DNA of 44,420 nucleotides from an uncultured Succinivibrionaceae bacterium (GCA_949286015.1 CASEBB010000005.1:1-44420); one strand, 5' to 3'; counted from the first letter of the stretch, positions 34,796-44,374 are shown. Notes: a model not told the origin generated them from the letters alone. Numbers and translations are program-made.

Positions 34796-35977
34796 CTAAA
34801 AGCCGAGACTTGCCAGCAAGTCGTCAACTTCGTCCTGTGAAGCGGCAGCAGCGTTAGCCTCAATCTGGCTATCAAGCGCTGGGCCTTGGGCCTCAATAGC
34901 TTTCTGCTTGAGTCTCTCCTGATCCTGCACAGGGGTGTATTGACCAAAGAAGCGTAAGAACTCTAAGAGCTTATCTTCCACTTCGGTGATGAGGCCCACC
35001 ACGCGCTGAATCATCTGACCAGTTAAGTCTTGGAAATCTTGGGCCATCAAGATCTCATTCAACTGGTTAGACAGATCAGAGGCATCCTCGGCCGTCTTCT
35101 TTAAAAGATCGTCGATGCGATGGCACAGGAAGACAAACTCGAAGCGGTCAATACGACCGTTCATCAGGTGCTTCCAGATAGGCATCAGGTCATCGATCGA
35201 GGACTTAAGAGCTAAAGCAATTGGAGTGCACTTATCGACAGCATCGAGGGTACGAGTAGCTGCCTTATCGGTTACCGTGATGATGTAACGCAAACGTTCC
35301 GAGGCGTTAGGGATCTCTTCATCGGTAATTTCACGTAAGCGAGGGTCGTAAGCAAACTTCTGCACAGCGGTGTGCAGGTCACGCGTTAAGTAACCCACTT
35401 GCTGGTAGAAGCTTTCCTCGTGCTTTTGGGTAATGGCGAGGAGCTTTTTGTCAGCCTCTTGCTGCATGCCCGCTTCAAGGAGCATAACCAGCTCTTTGGC
35501 ATCTTCTAAGGTAAGTAATGGCTTATCTTCCTCAGGGGCAGAGGCAGGCGCTTGAGGGGCTGCTGGGGCTGCTTTTGCTGGGGCGGTAGCGGCGCTCTCC
35601 ATCATGGCAGCCATAGCGGCATCAGCATCAGAGACCTTTGCCTCTGCGCCACCGGCACCGCCCATCATAGCGGCCATGGCGGCATCGGCATCAGAGACCT
35701 TTGGCTCTGCACCACCGGCACCACCCATCATGGCAGCCATGGCAGCGTCAGCATCAGAAATCTTTTCCTCTGCTGCGCCAGCACCGCCCATCATGGCGGC
35801 CATTGCGGCATCGGCGTCAGAAATCTTGCCCTTGTCCGAGCTGCCACCCATCATCTCTGCCATTGCCGCATCAGCAGCAGATACTGCTGGTGCTGGCTTC
35901 TTGCTTTCTTTGGCCGCATCGCCAAACATTGCAGCCATGGCTGCATCGGCATCAGATGCCTTAAAACTCTCGGACAT
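34796..35977 (-). CDS. cheZ: Protein phosphatase CheZ with six N-terminal helix repeats
   Basis: CheZ dephosphorylates CheY-P. The catalytic four-helix region is at about residues 150-350, with the family segment LNEILMAQDFQDLTGQMIQRVVGLI (catalytic Asp/Gln helix). The C-terminal CheY-binding peptide DEVDDLLASLGF is intact. The first 135 residues carry six tandem 20-26-residue units built on SDADAAMAAMMGG; units 3-5 are nearly identical. Usual CheZ is about 215-260 residues, here 393. The translation start is either the ATG at 35975-35977 or the GTG just before it; AAAGGTGG upstream fits both. The gap to cheY is 23-26 nt, so cheY, cheZ and cheA form one operon. Confidence 0.92.
   Translation of the reverse strand: MSESFKASDADAAMAAMFGDAAKESKKPAPAVSAADAAMAEMMGGSSDKGKISDADAAMAAMMGGAGAAEEKISDADAAMAAMMGGAGGAEPKVSDADAAMAAMMGGAGGAEAKVSDADAAMAAMMESAATAPAKAAPAAPQAPASAPEEDKPLLTLEDAKELVMLLEAGMQQEADKKLLAITQKHEESFYQQVGYLTRDLHTAVQKFAYDPRLREITDEEIPNASERLRYIITVTDKAATRTLDAVDKCTPIALALKSSIDDLMPIWKHLMNGRIDRFEFVFLCHRIDDLLKKTAEDASDLSNQLNEILMAQDFQDLTGQMIQRVVGLITEVEDKLLEFLRFFGQYTPVQDQERLKQKAIEAQGPALDSQIEANAAAASQDEVDDLLASLGF
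35573..35959 (-). repeat. In-frame tandem repeats at the 5' end of cheZ
   Basis: Six units of 60-78 nt encode helix-prone ADAAMAAM peptides separated by Gly/Ala/Glu/Lys linkers. The central three 63-nt units are almost identical at the protein level and differ at scattered codons, which suggests recent unit duplication. Confidence 0.92.
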
Positions 35978-36003
35978 CACCGCACCACCTTTTTGTCAGT
36001 CAA

Positions 36004-36402
36004 TTAACCTTGGGCATCGCCGTCGATACGCTCGAAGATCTTGTCGATCTTCTCCTTTAAGGTATCGGCGGTGAAAGGCTTGACGATATAGCCGTTAACA
36101 CCTGCTTGGGCGGCGATAATGATCTGGTCACGCTTGGCTTCAGCGGTCACCATTAACACCGGCAGCGACTTGAGCTTAGCGTCAGCACGGATTTTACGCA
36201 GCAAGTCGATGCCTTGCATGATTGGCATGTTCCAGTCGGTGATCACGAAGTCAAAATCACCATTCTCGAGCATTGGCCAGGCAGTAGAGCCGTCGTCGGC
36301 TTCAAAGGTGTTATTGTAGCCAAGATCACGCAATAGATTCTTGATGATACGTCTCATGGTAGAAAAGTCATCGACGATCAAAATCTTGATATTTTTATCC
36401 AA
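36004..36402 (-). CDS. cheY: Chemotaxis response regulator CheY
   Basis: This 132-residue single receiver domain binds the flagellar motor switch when phosphorylated. Key residues are visible: acidic pair D11-D12, phospho-acceptor D56 in ITDWNMP, T86, aromatic switch Y105 and K108 in YIVKPF. Length is standard. The start codon is TTG (36400-36402), with AAGGAG at good distance; no ATG or GTG in the frame would give the full N-terminal strand. It is the first gene of the cheY-cheZ-cheA unit, 1.8 kb away from fliA. Confidence 0.96.
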   Translation of the reverse strand: MDKNIKILIVDDFSTMRRIIKNLLRDLGYNNTFEADDGSTAWPMLENGDFDFVITDWNMPIMQGIDLLRKIRADAKLKSLPVLMVTAEAKRDQIIIAAQAGVNGYIVKPFTADTLKEKIDKIFERIDGDAQG

Positions 36403-38233
36403 GATCCTCTCCTTAACTGCATTGAAACTTGCGGCACTAGAGACCGTAGCAGCACGAGATCACTTGCAAGCGAAGGCTAAAGAAAAAAGGCCAGCCGTAA
36501 TAGCAGCAGCAAACAAGAGGTCTTTACTTTAGACAAAGTAAAGCCATGGCGTACAAGACGTCATGAGCTCTTATCTGCACTGAAAGGGCAGCTAAAGGCT
36601 TCTTTCAGTGGCTTATCTACCATTACCTACCACCACACTTATAAGTGCAAGTACGCCCTAACGGGCCTCCTACACAGACAAGGACGGTAGTCTTCTTGAC
36701 CACAGGCAAATACGCGCGCTCACACAGCGAGCGTAGCGGCCGTGCAACCTGAGGATATACACAAAGTCTCCATAGCGCGTAAGAAGAATCTTAGCGCCAA
36801 TATCACCCTCAAGCAAATTAAACACCCTATTGCTAGTGTTCCGTAAGCTCGGGTAGCTTTCCCCATGCGGGATTAGCTGGCATGGTGAAGCTTAGGTGAG
36901 CGCAACTCTATGCTCTGTTGCAGTGGTTCTTGCGTGCAAGCATGCAAGGTGTGCTAAAACAGGGTATTTTACACCACAAACACGCCCATTTGGCTGTTAA
37001 ACCATCACAGGCGATGCAGTTAATCCGGCTTTGGCTTGCGTAAAAACCGCATTTTTGTCTGAGTTTGGGCCGCTAAAAGCAAAGCAAAGAGTATTCCATG
37101 GCCTTGTATATGACCCGTTATGAGGCAGGGTTATATGAGAACCAAGGTGGGCTTGAAGCTGATCTTTATGGGCTGCAAGTGGTGTTTATGAGGGCTTGAG
37201 AGTAAATGCAGGAATTGTGGGCAGGGGTAGCGCAAGCGGTTACGGGTTAAGGTTTAAGGTCAGCAGGAGGCAGTAGCATCCAGCATAAACGTAGATCTTA
37301 CTCAGCACTGGGAACAAGACTAGAGAAGCGTATCTCATCTCGTAAAGCCCACTTACGCCGTGATCGATGCGCGCGGATAGCTCCGCTGCTGTGCATCAAG
37401 TTCGCACCATGCGCATATACATGCGCTTATACCTGCGCCCGTCCCCAACGCAAGAGAGCAGACAGCAGCCATAGCTTAAGGTGATAACACCGGTAAAACA
37501 GGCTCTACCTCTACTGGTAAACCACCTGCTGAGGCCCTGTCTGACGCCAAGCACTGGTCAGACAAGCTGCGGTAAGAACAGCCAGCGTGCGCCGTTATCT
37601 AGACACCACGGCCAAAACTACAAGCGCGCTCGGCTCCCCTCTTAGTTTGCGGGATGCCACAAAGTAGCAGCGATCATGCGATAAATCATGGGGGCTCAGG
37701 TTATGGCCTTTGGCGTGACCAACCGTAAGTAGTTGTGCCCTATCCACCACACGCAGAGTAACTCCCAGCGCTCAAGCTAAAAGTGAGTGAGCACGGTATA
37801 GGGGCGGCGGAGCTGCCAGTGAGACGGCTGGGACAATGGTGGGGATGTTTTGGAGCTGATGCGGGAGTAAAAACAACTCGGCACTTTGGATTGCGAGCCC
37901 TCTACCCCACTTCAGAGCAACCTGAGCTTAACTCAGATCTGACCGTCGTAGCTGGCGTTAATCTCTGTGCACCTGCTGCCAGACTAAGCACAGGCGGGAG
38001 CCACAAAACACTGAGACCACTGTAAGGAGCCTGTAGTGGTGTTAGAGATTGGGGTGCTGGGAGAAAAGGTAAGGTGTTACCTTAAGTTAAGGAGGCAGGC
38101 GTAATCTTAAGGGCGCGCGGCGCCCTGTGGGTGTAGCGTCAAAAGGCGGCAGAAGTGACAGAGTGCAAGGAGATAGCAGGCCAGCCCTTGTAAATAGGCC
38201 CCTACCGACGCCTCTCCCTACTCCTCCCCTGCC
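36403..38233. other. Long intergenic region between fliA and cheY
   Basis: These 1831 bases are the longest gap inside the cluster. I find no protein or RNA gene. A hairpin (38110-38126) follows fliA, and a CTTAAG signature occurs near 37473. The promoter for cheY-cheZ-cheA must be near 36410-36700, but no clear sigma-54 or sigma-28 site is visible. Confidence 0.5.
38110..38126 (-). terminator. Hairpin downstream of fliA
   Basis: Perfect 7-bp GC-rich stem AGGGCGC/GCGCCCT with a GCG loop, followed on the minus strand by TTAAGATTA. It also fits the dispersed family (ATCTTAAG adjacent). It is about 110 nt past the fliA stop; termination would be weak. Confidence 0.4.
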
Positions 38234-39607
38234 CTAAGAGGAGCTGACACTGCGGCGCTTAGAGGTAGCAGCGGCCGCCTTTTTGGTTCGTGCGCTCTTG
38301 CTTACGGTAACGTCCACAGCTTCGACCTCTGCGGCTGCGGCGCTATCAGCGGCGGCAAACATCTCAGCAGCAAAAGCAGCAGCGGACTCCATTGCCTCAC
38401 GCTGTTGCTCCTCTTTTTGCTGGGACTTACGGGCTGCCTCCACATCCTCAAGGCGATTTAAGCTTGGTGGCACATACGCCATAGCCGAGGCACTACCCAC
38501 GCCCTTATTTCTAACCTCTTGCACGGTCACCGAGCCGTCGGCCTTATGGCGATAGGCAGCGGAGTTAGCGTAGCTGGTGTCCTTTTTGGCGCCTTGCTCC
38601 TGTAAAGCGGCGAGAGCTTCACCGTGGCGAGTACGCATGCTGATCTCACCGTGCTCATCAAAGAGCAAGCTCGACTCGTCCCCTTTTTTGCGCTTCTTTA
38701 CAGGCAGCGCTCCCTCGACCATCGCATCTTGCAGCTTACGTGACCGAGGGGCTTTTTCTTCCTGTGGAGCTTGGCGGCGAGCGCGATGCCGATAACGCTT
38801 GCTTTTGGGCTCGTCAAATGGGGTTTCCTGCTGAATACCAGCCCACTCCAGCATCTTATCGCGCAGCTGCGACATGGCCGTAGCGATGATCTGGCAAGTA
38901 CGGGACTCCGAGACGTTAATGATCTGACCGACCTCACGCAGGTTCATTTGCTTGAGGTAGTAGAGGGTAACTACGAGGCGATCACGGTCAGGCAGCGTCG
39001 CAATGGCGTGTGCCAGTGCTTTTTTAAACTGCTCGATAAAGATGCCCTCGTAGTAGTGATCCTCAGGGGCGTAGCTGGCGCTTTCGGAGAAAGGCTTATC
39101 GGAGATGACCTCTTCAGGGACGCCCAAGTCCTCGATGGCGGTGATTTGGCCGATCGACTGATCTAAGACCATGCGATGGTACTCATCACTGGTGACATCG
39201 AGATCTTCGATCATCTCTTTGTCGGTTGGGCGACGGCCAAAGCGCTGTGACAGGCGGAAGTAAGCCTCACGCAATCTACGGTTATTGGTATGGGCAGAGC
39301 GAGGCAGCCAGTCAGTGCTTCTGAGGTCGTCTAAGATCGCACCGCGTATGCGAATTGAGGCGTAAGTGGCAAAGGCGGCGCCTTGACTGGTCTTGTAGTT
39401 ATTGGCAGCGTCAATGAGTCCCACCATTCCGGCTTGGATGAGATCCTCCAAGTTCACGGAATCAGGCATGCGGTTTTTGAGGTGTAGGGCAATGCGTTTG
39501 ACCAGTGGGGTGTAATTGAGCACGAGTTCATTACGCTTGACCGTTTCGTCGTGATTGTCGGGTTTATCTTGTCCCTGATAGACCCGTGCGCCTCTGCCTT
39601 GTGTCAA
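38234..39607 (-). CDS. fliA: Flagellar sigma factor FliA (sigma-28) with a 200-residue C-terminal extension
   Basis: FliA directs RNA polymerase to late flagellar and chemotaxis promoters. Residues 20-255 hold a complete sigma-28: region 2 (NLEDLIQAGMVGLIDA, FATYASIRIRGAILDDLRSTDWLPRS), region 3 (LSQRFGRRPTDKEMIEDL) and region 4 (LPDRDRLVVTLYYLKQMNLREVGQIINVSESRTCQI). Family length is about 240. From residue 258 to 457 there is an extra tail: a basic stretch (KSKRYRHRARRQ, VKKRKKGDE), then Ala/Glu-rich helix and a Lys/Arg/Ser end. The start appears to be TTG at 39605-39607 with GAGGGA 8 nt upstream. The effect of the tail on FlgM or DNA binding is unknown. Confidence 0.93.
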   Translation of the reverse strand: MTQGRGARVYQGQDKPDNHDETVKRNELVLNYTPLVKRIALHLKNRMPDSVNLEDLIQAGMVGLIDAANNYKTSQGAAFATYASIRIRGAILDDLRSTDWLPRSAHTNNRRLREAYFRLSQRFGRRPTDKEMIEDLDVTSDEYHRMVLDQSIGQITAIEDLGVPEEVISDKPFSESASYAPEDHYYEGIFIEQFKKALAHAIATLPDRDRLVVTLYYLKQMNLREVGQIINVSESRTCQIIATAMSQLRDKMLEWAGIQQETPFDEPKSKRYRHRARRQAPQEEKAPRSRKLQDAMVEGALPVKKRKKGDESSLLFDEHGEISMRTRHGEALAALQEQGAKKDTSYANSAAYRHKADGSVTVQEVRNKGVGSASAMAYVPPSLNRLEDVEAARKSQQKEEQQREAMESAAAFAAEMFAAADSAAAAEVEAVDVTVSKSARTKKAAAATSKRRSVSSS

Positions 39608-39786
39608 GGTTCATTCCCTCATGTCAGCAAACAATTACGGTTCCGATAAGGTGCAGCCGCTTACCATGGAGCGTGGCCATACCCAAAGCGCTCATGTTCC
39701 TCTCACCAGTTCAGTGGTGAGTGTCGCTAAGGAACATATAAGCGTATGCAGCGGCTAAGACTTTAGCGTGAGGGGGAAAGAAGGCA

Positions 39787-39807
39787 GAGTGAGTGAGTGA
39801 GTGAGTG
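39787..39807 (+). repeat. GAGT tetramer array
   Basis: Five perfect GAGT units plus G, in the leader region about 180 nt upstream of fliA. Confidence 0.85.
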
Positions 39808-40126
39808 CAGTGGAGAAAGGGCGCGGTCAGACGCAAAGACCTGCACAGAAATACGGTTTGCTGCTTTTTCCACACACAACTCCCACTCTTGCCGCCCGAG
39901 CAAGTGCAGCCAAAAAAGCTGTACAGCATACCGCACTGGACGCTTAGATTAGACTGTGAACGCTTGTTTGGTCACAAGCATCAGCGATGGTCACAAAGAA
40001 AGCATGTGACGATTTTCGGATGTCATGATAGCAACCTCTGCATAAAGATGCAAAGCGCATACAGTGGGGATTGGCGCAAGCGCAGGCAAGGCCTCAAGGC
40101 AGGTTGTGAAGCTTGGTGGCGTAGGG

Positions 40127-40150
40127 GCTAACTGCCAGCTGGCAGTTGGC
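40127..40150. repeat. 24-bp near-perfect palindrome
   Basis: The left arm GCTAACTGCCAG meets its reverse complement CTGGCAGTTGGC with no spacer and one mismatch (a G-U pair in RNA). It could be an operator or a rightward terminator-like stem, since GATTTTTCC follows 8 nt later. Confidence 0.55.
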
Positions 40151-40164
40151 ATGTCTTGATTTTT

Positions 40165-40178
40165 CCTGATAAATAAGC
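40165..40178 (-). repeat. Recurring 14-mer GCTTATTTATCAGG, copy 2 (inverted)
   Basis: Exact reverse complement of the 14-mer at 8595-8608 and 43644-43657. Confidence 0.5.
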
Positions 40179-40300
40179 TGTTTCTGCGTTACCCCTCGCA
40201 ACGAGAGCCACTACACTACAGCTTGCGCTGGGGGTACACTCAGCTTTAATGCTAGCGCCTTACCCTTGAGTGGTAGGCGTAAGTAGAGCCATTTTGAGGT

Positions 40301-40328
40301 AAAAGCCGTATCTTAGCGGTTTGGGCAA
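40301..40328 (+). repeat. Direct repeat, copy 1
   Basis: AAAAGCC followed by GTATCTTAGCGGTTT and GGGCAA. The same order with small changes recurs at 40524-40553, 223 bp away. Confidence 0.55.
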
Positions 40329-40523
40329 GAGGGCGTTTTCCCATTGTTCCTGCAGAGTTGCTATGAGCTTGCACGCAAGCATACCGCTTCAGGATGCATC
40401 GATGGGGTCAAAGTGATTGCCATAGCATGGCGATAACGCCGATAAACATCAGCAAGCGTCACTACCGCGACGTATCTCTAAGGTAGGATGGTTACTGGCA
40501 AGTAGCTTTGCTCACACAAGGGG

Positions 40524-40553
40524 AAAAGCCCTCGTATCTTAGCGGTTTTGGCA
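40524..40553 (+). repeat. Direct repeat, copy 2
   Basis: AAAAGCCCTC, GTATCTTAGCGGTTT, TGGCA. It shares an exact 16-mer (CGTATCTTAGCGGTTT) with 40301-40328. Confidence 0.55.
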
Positions 40554-40831
40554 AAATCCGCCTCAACATCTCTACGTTGGGCTAACAGATAGGCAGCGGG
40601 AAAAGGGTGGGCAGATGACGCTACGAGGTGGTCTTCAGAGTGCTCTTAAGAGAGTTCTTAAGAGTGCGGCGCGGGCCGTATGGTGAAGCGATGCAAGGAA
40701 AGGCAAGGCTGGGCAGAACAGACTAAGGCTGGTCAGAGCCAAGAAAGGGAAAAGGCTAGGGAAGGGCAAAGAGACAGGAAAGAGGAAAACAGGCGAAAGG
40801 ATGGGGAAGGCTGGTAAAAGGCACCACTCTT

Positions 40832-40872
40832 GGGGCAAAGTAGTTTTGCCCCCACGGGAACAAAACTACTTT
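40832..40872 (-). terminator. Two competing hairpins just after flhG
   Basis: One perfect 12-bp inverted repeat pairs AAAGTAGTTTTG (40837-40848) with CAAAACTACTTT (40861-40872). An alternative 8-bp stem pairs GGGGCAAA with TTTGCCCC (40832-40852) using the same bases, so only one can form at a time. The group begins about 42 nt past the flhG stop. There is no separate U-tract. Confidence 0.5.
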
Positions 40873-40913
40873 ACACATTGATGGCAGGTGTAGGCACTAC
40901 TACCGCTGGCGCC

Positions 40914-41918
40914 TTACACCTGGAGGTTGGGATTGGGACGGATCCTTGGCAGAACAGCTGCCGCTTTGCTTTGCGCTTGAGCCATGCGACGCTTAATCTC
41001 CGCCGCTTGCTCCGAGCCTAAGCTCTCAAGGAAGCTGTTACCAATCGGCTGTGGTGGCTGATCGACCTTAGCCTCACCCAGCTCCGTATCAAAGTTTGGA
41101 CGCTGCACTAAGTTCTCGACAAAGAACTCAAGATAGCCACCTGGCACATCAGGAATTGGCCAATTGAGCACGCGCTTGGCTAAGCTCTTAAAAGCACGCG
41201 CTGCTGGCGCTTGAGGAAACGCATCCACCACACAAGTACGCAGACGAATAGACTTGCGCATGTTGATATCGATAGGAATGCAGGCACACAGCTCTAAAGA
41301 CACGTCCAAGAACTTGTCCGTTAAGGTCACCAGCTTCTTGAACATGAACTTGCCCTCCTCGAGGGAGTGCACCTGATTGGCGACAATGCGGAACTTGCTC
41401 ACGCCATAATCAGTAGAGAGCACCTTCATCTGCGCATAGGCATCGGCCACCGACGTCGACTCATTGCAGACGACCATGACCACATCCTGTGCTGCACGGC
41501 AAAACGACAGCACCATGTCCGAGATGCCTGCTGCCGTGTCGACAATCAGAAAGTCAATTGGCTCTTCTAAGGTGGAAAAGGCACGGATTAAACCTGCATG
41601 CTGGTCAGTGCTTAACTCCGCCATCTCCTTTAAGCCGGACGAGGCTGGCACAATGCGCAAGCCTTGTGGACCATCTTGGATGATCTCCTGAAGCGAGCAC
41701 TCGCCGCGCAGGACGTGACCTAAGTTTTTGCTCACCTTTAAGCCCAGCATCACGTCGATGTTAGCAAGCCCTAAGTCAGCGTCAAAGAGCATAACGTGCT
41801 TGCCCATCTGTGATAGGGACACCGCTAAATTTAAGGAGACAGAGGACTTACCGACACCGCCTTTACCGCCGGTGACCGTAATGACCTTGACCTTTCTCCA
41901 CTTGTATTGAGATCCCAT
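40914..41918 (-). CDS. flhG: Flagellar number regulator FlhG (FleN, MinD-like ATPase)
   Basis: This 334-residue MinD/ParA ATPase limits the number of polar flagella, acting with FlhF and the master regulator FleQ/FlrA. The N-terminus has the deviant Walker A GGKGGVGKSS at residues 17-26, then LFDADLGLANIDVMLGL and DFLIVDTAAGIS (Walker B region). SVADAYAQMKVL and CIPIDINMRKSIRLRTCVVDAFP are characteristic of FlhG/FleN. A 70-residue tail follows the domain. I chose the start MGSQYKWRKVK at 41918 because AGGAAAAGG lies just upstream; the frame is open to 41954. flhF is normally directly upstream and is absent here. Confidence 0.93.
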   Translation of the reverse strand: MGSQYKWRKVKVITVTGGKGGVGKSSVSLNLAVSLSQMGKHVMLFDADLGLANIDVMLGLKVSKNLGHVLRGECSLQEIIQDGPQGLRIVPASSGLKEMAELSTDQHAGLIRAFSTLEEPIDFLIVDTAAGISDMVLSFCRAAQDVVMVVCNESTSVADAYAQMKVLSTDYGVSKFRIVANQVHSLEEGKFMFKKLVTLTDKFLDVSLELCACIPIDINMRKSIRLRTCVVDAFPQAPAARAFKSLAKRVLNWPIPDVPGGYLEFFVENLVQRPNFDTELGEAKVDQPPQPIGNSFLESLGSEQAAEIKRRMAQAQSKAAAVLPRIRPNPNLQV

Positions 41919-43643
41919 GGAACCTTTTCCTACGAAATCTGCTACAACAACCATTGCATATCCGTTCTAACCTGCACCTCATCTCGCAAGTTAGAGCAGT
42001 ACACCTTAAATCTTACGCAGCACTCTCCCAACAATGGCTTTCCTACGCAGATCTAAATCTAAGGTGCACGCCACTTAAGGTCAGACCGTAATTAACGCGG
42101 CAAACCGCGTTATCCTCAACATACAGCCTATAGACGCAACTGCTAACAACGCAGCTACGCCCCAAAGCGGCAAGGAACGCTGCACCGTTCCCTCAAGGCA
42201 ACTGAGAGCAAGCAAAGCTCGACTCCAGCTGCGCACTGCTGTGGCGTGGCTGACCGCCTTACGCAGTTGTTGTGAGCAAACAACCACCTAAAAGCGGCGC
42301 ACATACCACTCTGCTCTGGATTCTAAGCATCTGAGGCAAGCAACGGGAGAGAGCTTAGAACATACGTCCGCGCCACAAGGCTCATAAGCCACAGGCCCCG
42401 ACAGATGAGATCAGAGACAGATGCAGGCAAAAAACCTTAACAAGGAATAAGCTTCAGGCTACGCCCTGCGCTTGACAGGACATCCGCTTCAGCTGCATTG
42501 CAGGCAGCTTTACGCGTATTTCGCAGCCAAAATTAAAGAAGCATAGCAAGTTATGGCAGGCAAAACTTGCTCATAGAGAAATATTGGCCAAATTACTGTG
42601 ACCAACAGGATCGGGCCAAACCTATCGTCTGCGCTCCAACCCAGACGACCAAGCAGCACCGAGGCAATACAGAAGACCACGAGCACTCTAAGAGCCATGA
42701 TCTTGGTCTTAGGCACACAACAAGGGCACCCTATTTCTGGTCACACTCACACCAGAGCACAGGGGCCTATACTGACCTAAGTTCAATCAGTTAAGTTACA
42801 GGGGTGGCAATGGGAAGTAGTGGGAGGATACACGCTGACAGCGGGAGCAACGGGAGGCAAGTTGAAGTGAGTAAGCGCTGGGACTACACTCACAAGAGGG
42901 GTGAGTACAGAGGTGAACTGGTCTGCACCGACAGCCTGCACCGGCTGGTGCGAACCGTGTACTTGAAGCACAAGCACTAAACACGCTGATGGCACTTCAT
43001 CAGAGCCACCATAAAACAGAACACCTAACTATTGCCGCATAGGTAAAATTTAGCGTGCGGCGGCAAAAGTTCCCAAGCTTATCCAGAGCAGCTTGCTGCG
43101 TAACGTTACGCATGTTACAGACGAAAAAAGGTCACAGCTTGCACCTCTGCTTGCCAGAAGACCGTGATTTTAAGGCAAAGATAAACTTCGCGTTATCCTT
43201 GTGCAAAATTATTACCATGTGTCCGCTCTGTGGGGAGCTTACACCCAGTAAGCACCAACAGCTGGCGTGCTGTCACCGAGTCCGTAAATAAGCGCAAAGG
43301 ATCTACTGCCCAAAACCATCAGTACAGTGCTTAGCGGGATTTTCTTACGCACTACCTTAGTTTTACTGGCAAAATGCACTACAGTTGCTGCAAAAAATTG
43401 CTGTGTATGACTAGAGCCTAGCCACGATAGCGACAAATTCATGAGCCTTGGGACAAGGGGCAATCGGTACCTGTCACCTGCCTCATGAAAACGTTACCCT
43501 GAGCGGCATTTAGAGCCACTGCCTTTGTAACTCTGTATACCTGCATAACGGCAATTCTACGGCCTTTTTAGTGGCTAGTGATGGCTTTTTTAGCATAGCA
43601 CATACATCTTCTTCAAAAAATTGACAGTTAGCTCACAAAAAGG

Positions 43644-43657
43644 GCTTATTTATCAGG
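43644..43657 (+). repeat. Recurring 14-mer GCTTATTTATCAGG, copy 3
   Basis: Identical to 8595-8608. TTGACA lies at 43621-43626, 17 nt before GCTTAT, giving the layout of a weak sigma-70 promoter on the plus strand. Confidence 0.5.
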
Positions 43658-44236
43658 TTGTAGCTATGTATTACTAGTGTGTTATTCTGGCCTTGAGGAA
43701 GTGGAACTGTGGTAAGTCAGTAGAGCGGAGTGGGGCAGGAAGAGGCGCAAAGTGAAACTTTGGCCTGTATACACTGCCCGCCTTCAGAGGCTGGTGTGCA
43801 GCGTGTCGCTTGTGTATAGGTGCTAAGCAAGGGTCACTGGCGGCGCTACCGACAATGCAAGCTGACACAGCGCAGCGGTGCGGAGTGGTTGTGGTGAAAG
43901 TGGTGTCACGTGACTGCAGCGAGCGGCTGTGACGACGTTAAGCGCCATTGGTACAGTGCAATTGTGCTGCTATAACGGCTGGAACAAGGCCTAATGTAGG
44001 CTCTCCAGAGGAAAAAGCACAAAAGACACGGAAAAAGCACGCATCATCAAGGCTATCTGCTGCGTGGAGGCGGCAAAGGCCGAGCAAGTGCGGCACACAC
44101 TAAACGCAGCATACTGTTAGGGCGTATCGCGCGATCAGGGCGCTCATGCGCGCATGGTGATAATTGCGCTATTGTTAACGTTTACATCGCTGCTGCGCTG
44201 GGCATGGTGCCTTGAGGCGTTCTGCATAGCCACTGC

Positions 44237-44290
44237 CCCTACCTGAAGATCAGCACAGGCTCACCTGCACCTTTCATCTCGAGGTGTGGG
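44237..44290 (+). repeat. Dispersed hairpin element, divergent copy
   Basis: CCCCTACCTGAAGAT pairs imperfectly with ATCTCGAGGTGTGGG around CAGGCTCACCTGCACC, which matches the layout and parts of the loop of 21087-21141. Confidence 0.55.
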
Positions 44291-44330
44291 GTATCACACT
44301 TAACCTTGCAGCCGTCACCTATTAACTAAC

Positions 44331-44374
44331 AGCCGCGAAATTCCCTATGCGTAAGCGTAGGGATGAAAGCGGCT
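44331..44374. repeat. Nested hairpin with symmetric internal loop
   Basis: The outer arms AGCCGC/GCGGCT (44331-44336, 44369-44374) enclose an inner stem CCCTATGC/GCGTAGGG (44343-44350, 44355-44362) with loop GTAA. The 6-nt strands GAAATT and ATGAAA form the internal loop. Confidence 0.55.

Larger units (their letters stand above)
39608..40913. other. Intergenic region between flhG and fliA
   Basis: These 1306 bases contain a GAGT array (39787-39807), a 24-bp palindrome (40127-40150), the recurring 14-mer (40165-40178, minus), a 28-30-nt direct repeat (40301 and 40524) and paired hairpins just after flhG (40832-40872). No gene is evident. Confidence 0.5.

Noticed and set aside
36788..36806. 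GG-N10-GC pattern (minus strand) upstream of cheY
   Set aside because: The -24 and -12 boxes otherwise differ from the sigma-54 consensus and from the three matching sites in this window.
40438..40445. GCCGATAA, a sigma-28 -10 box, on the plus strand
   Set aside because: No TAAA-like -35 at 15 nt spacing and no plus-strand gene downstream.
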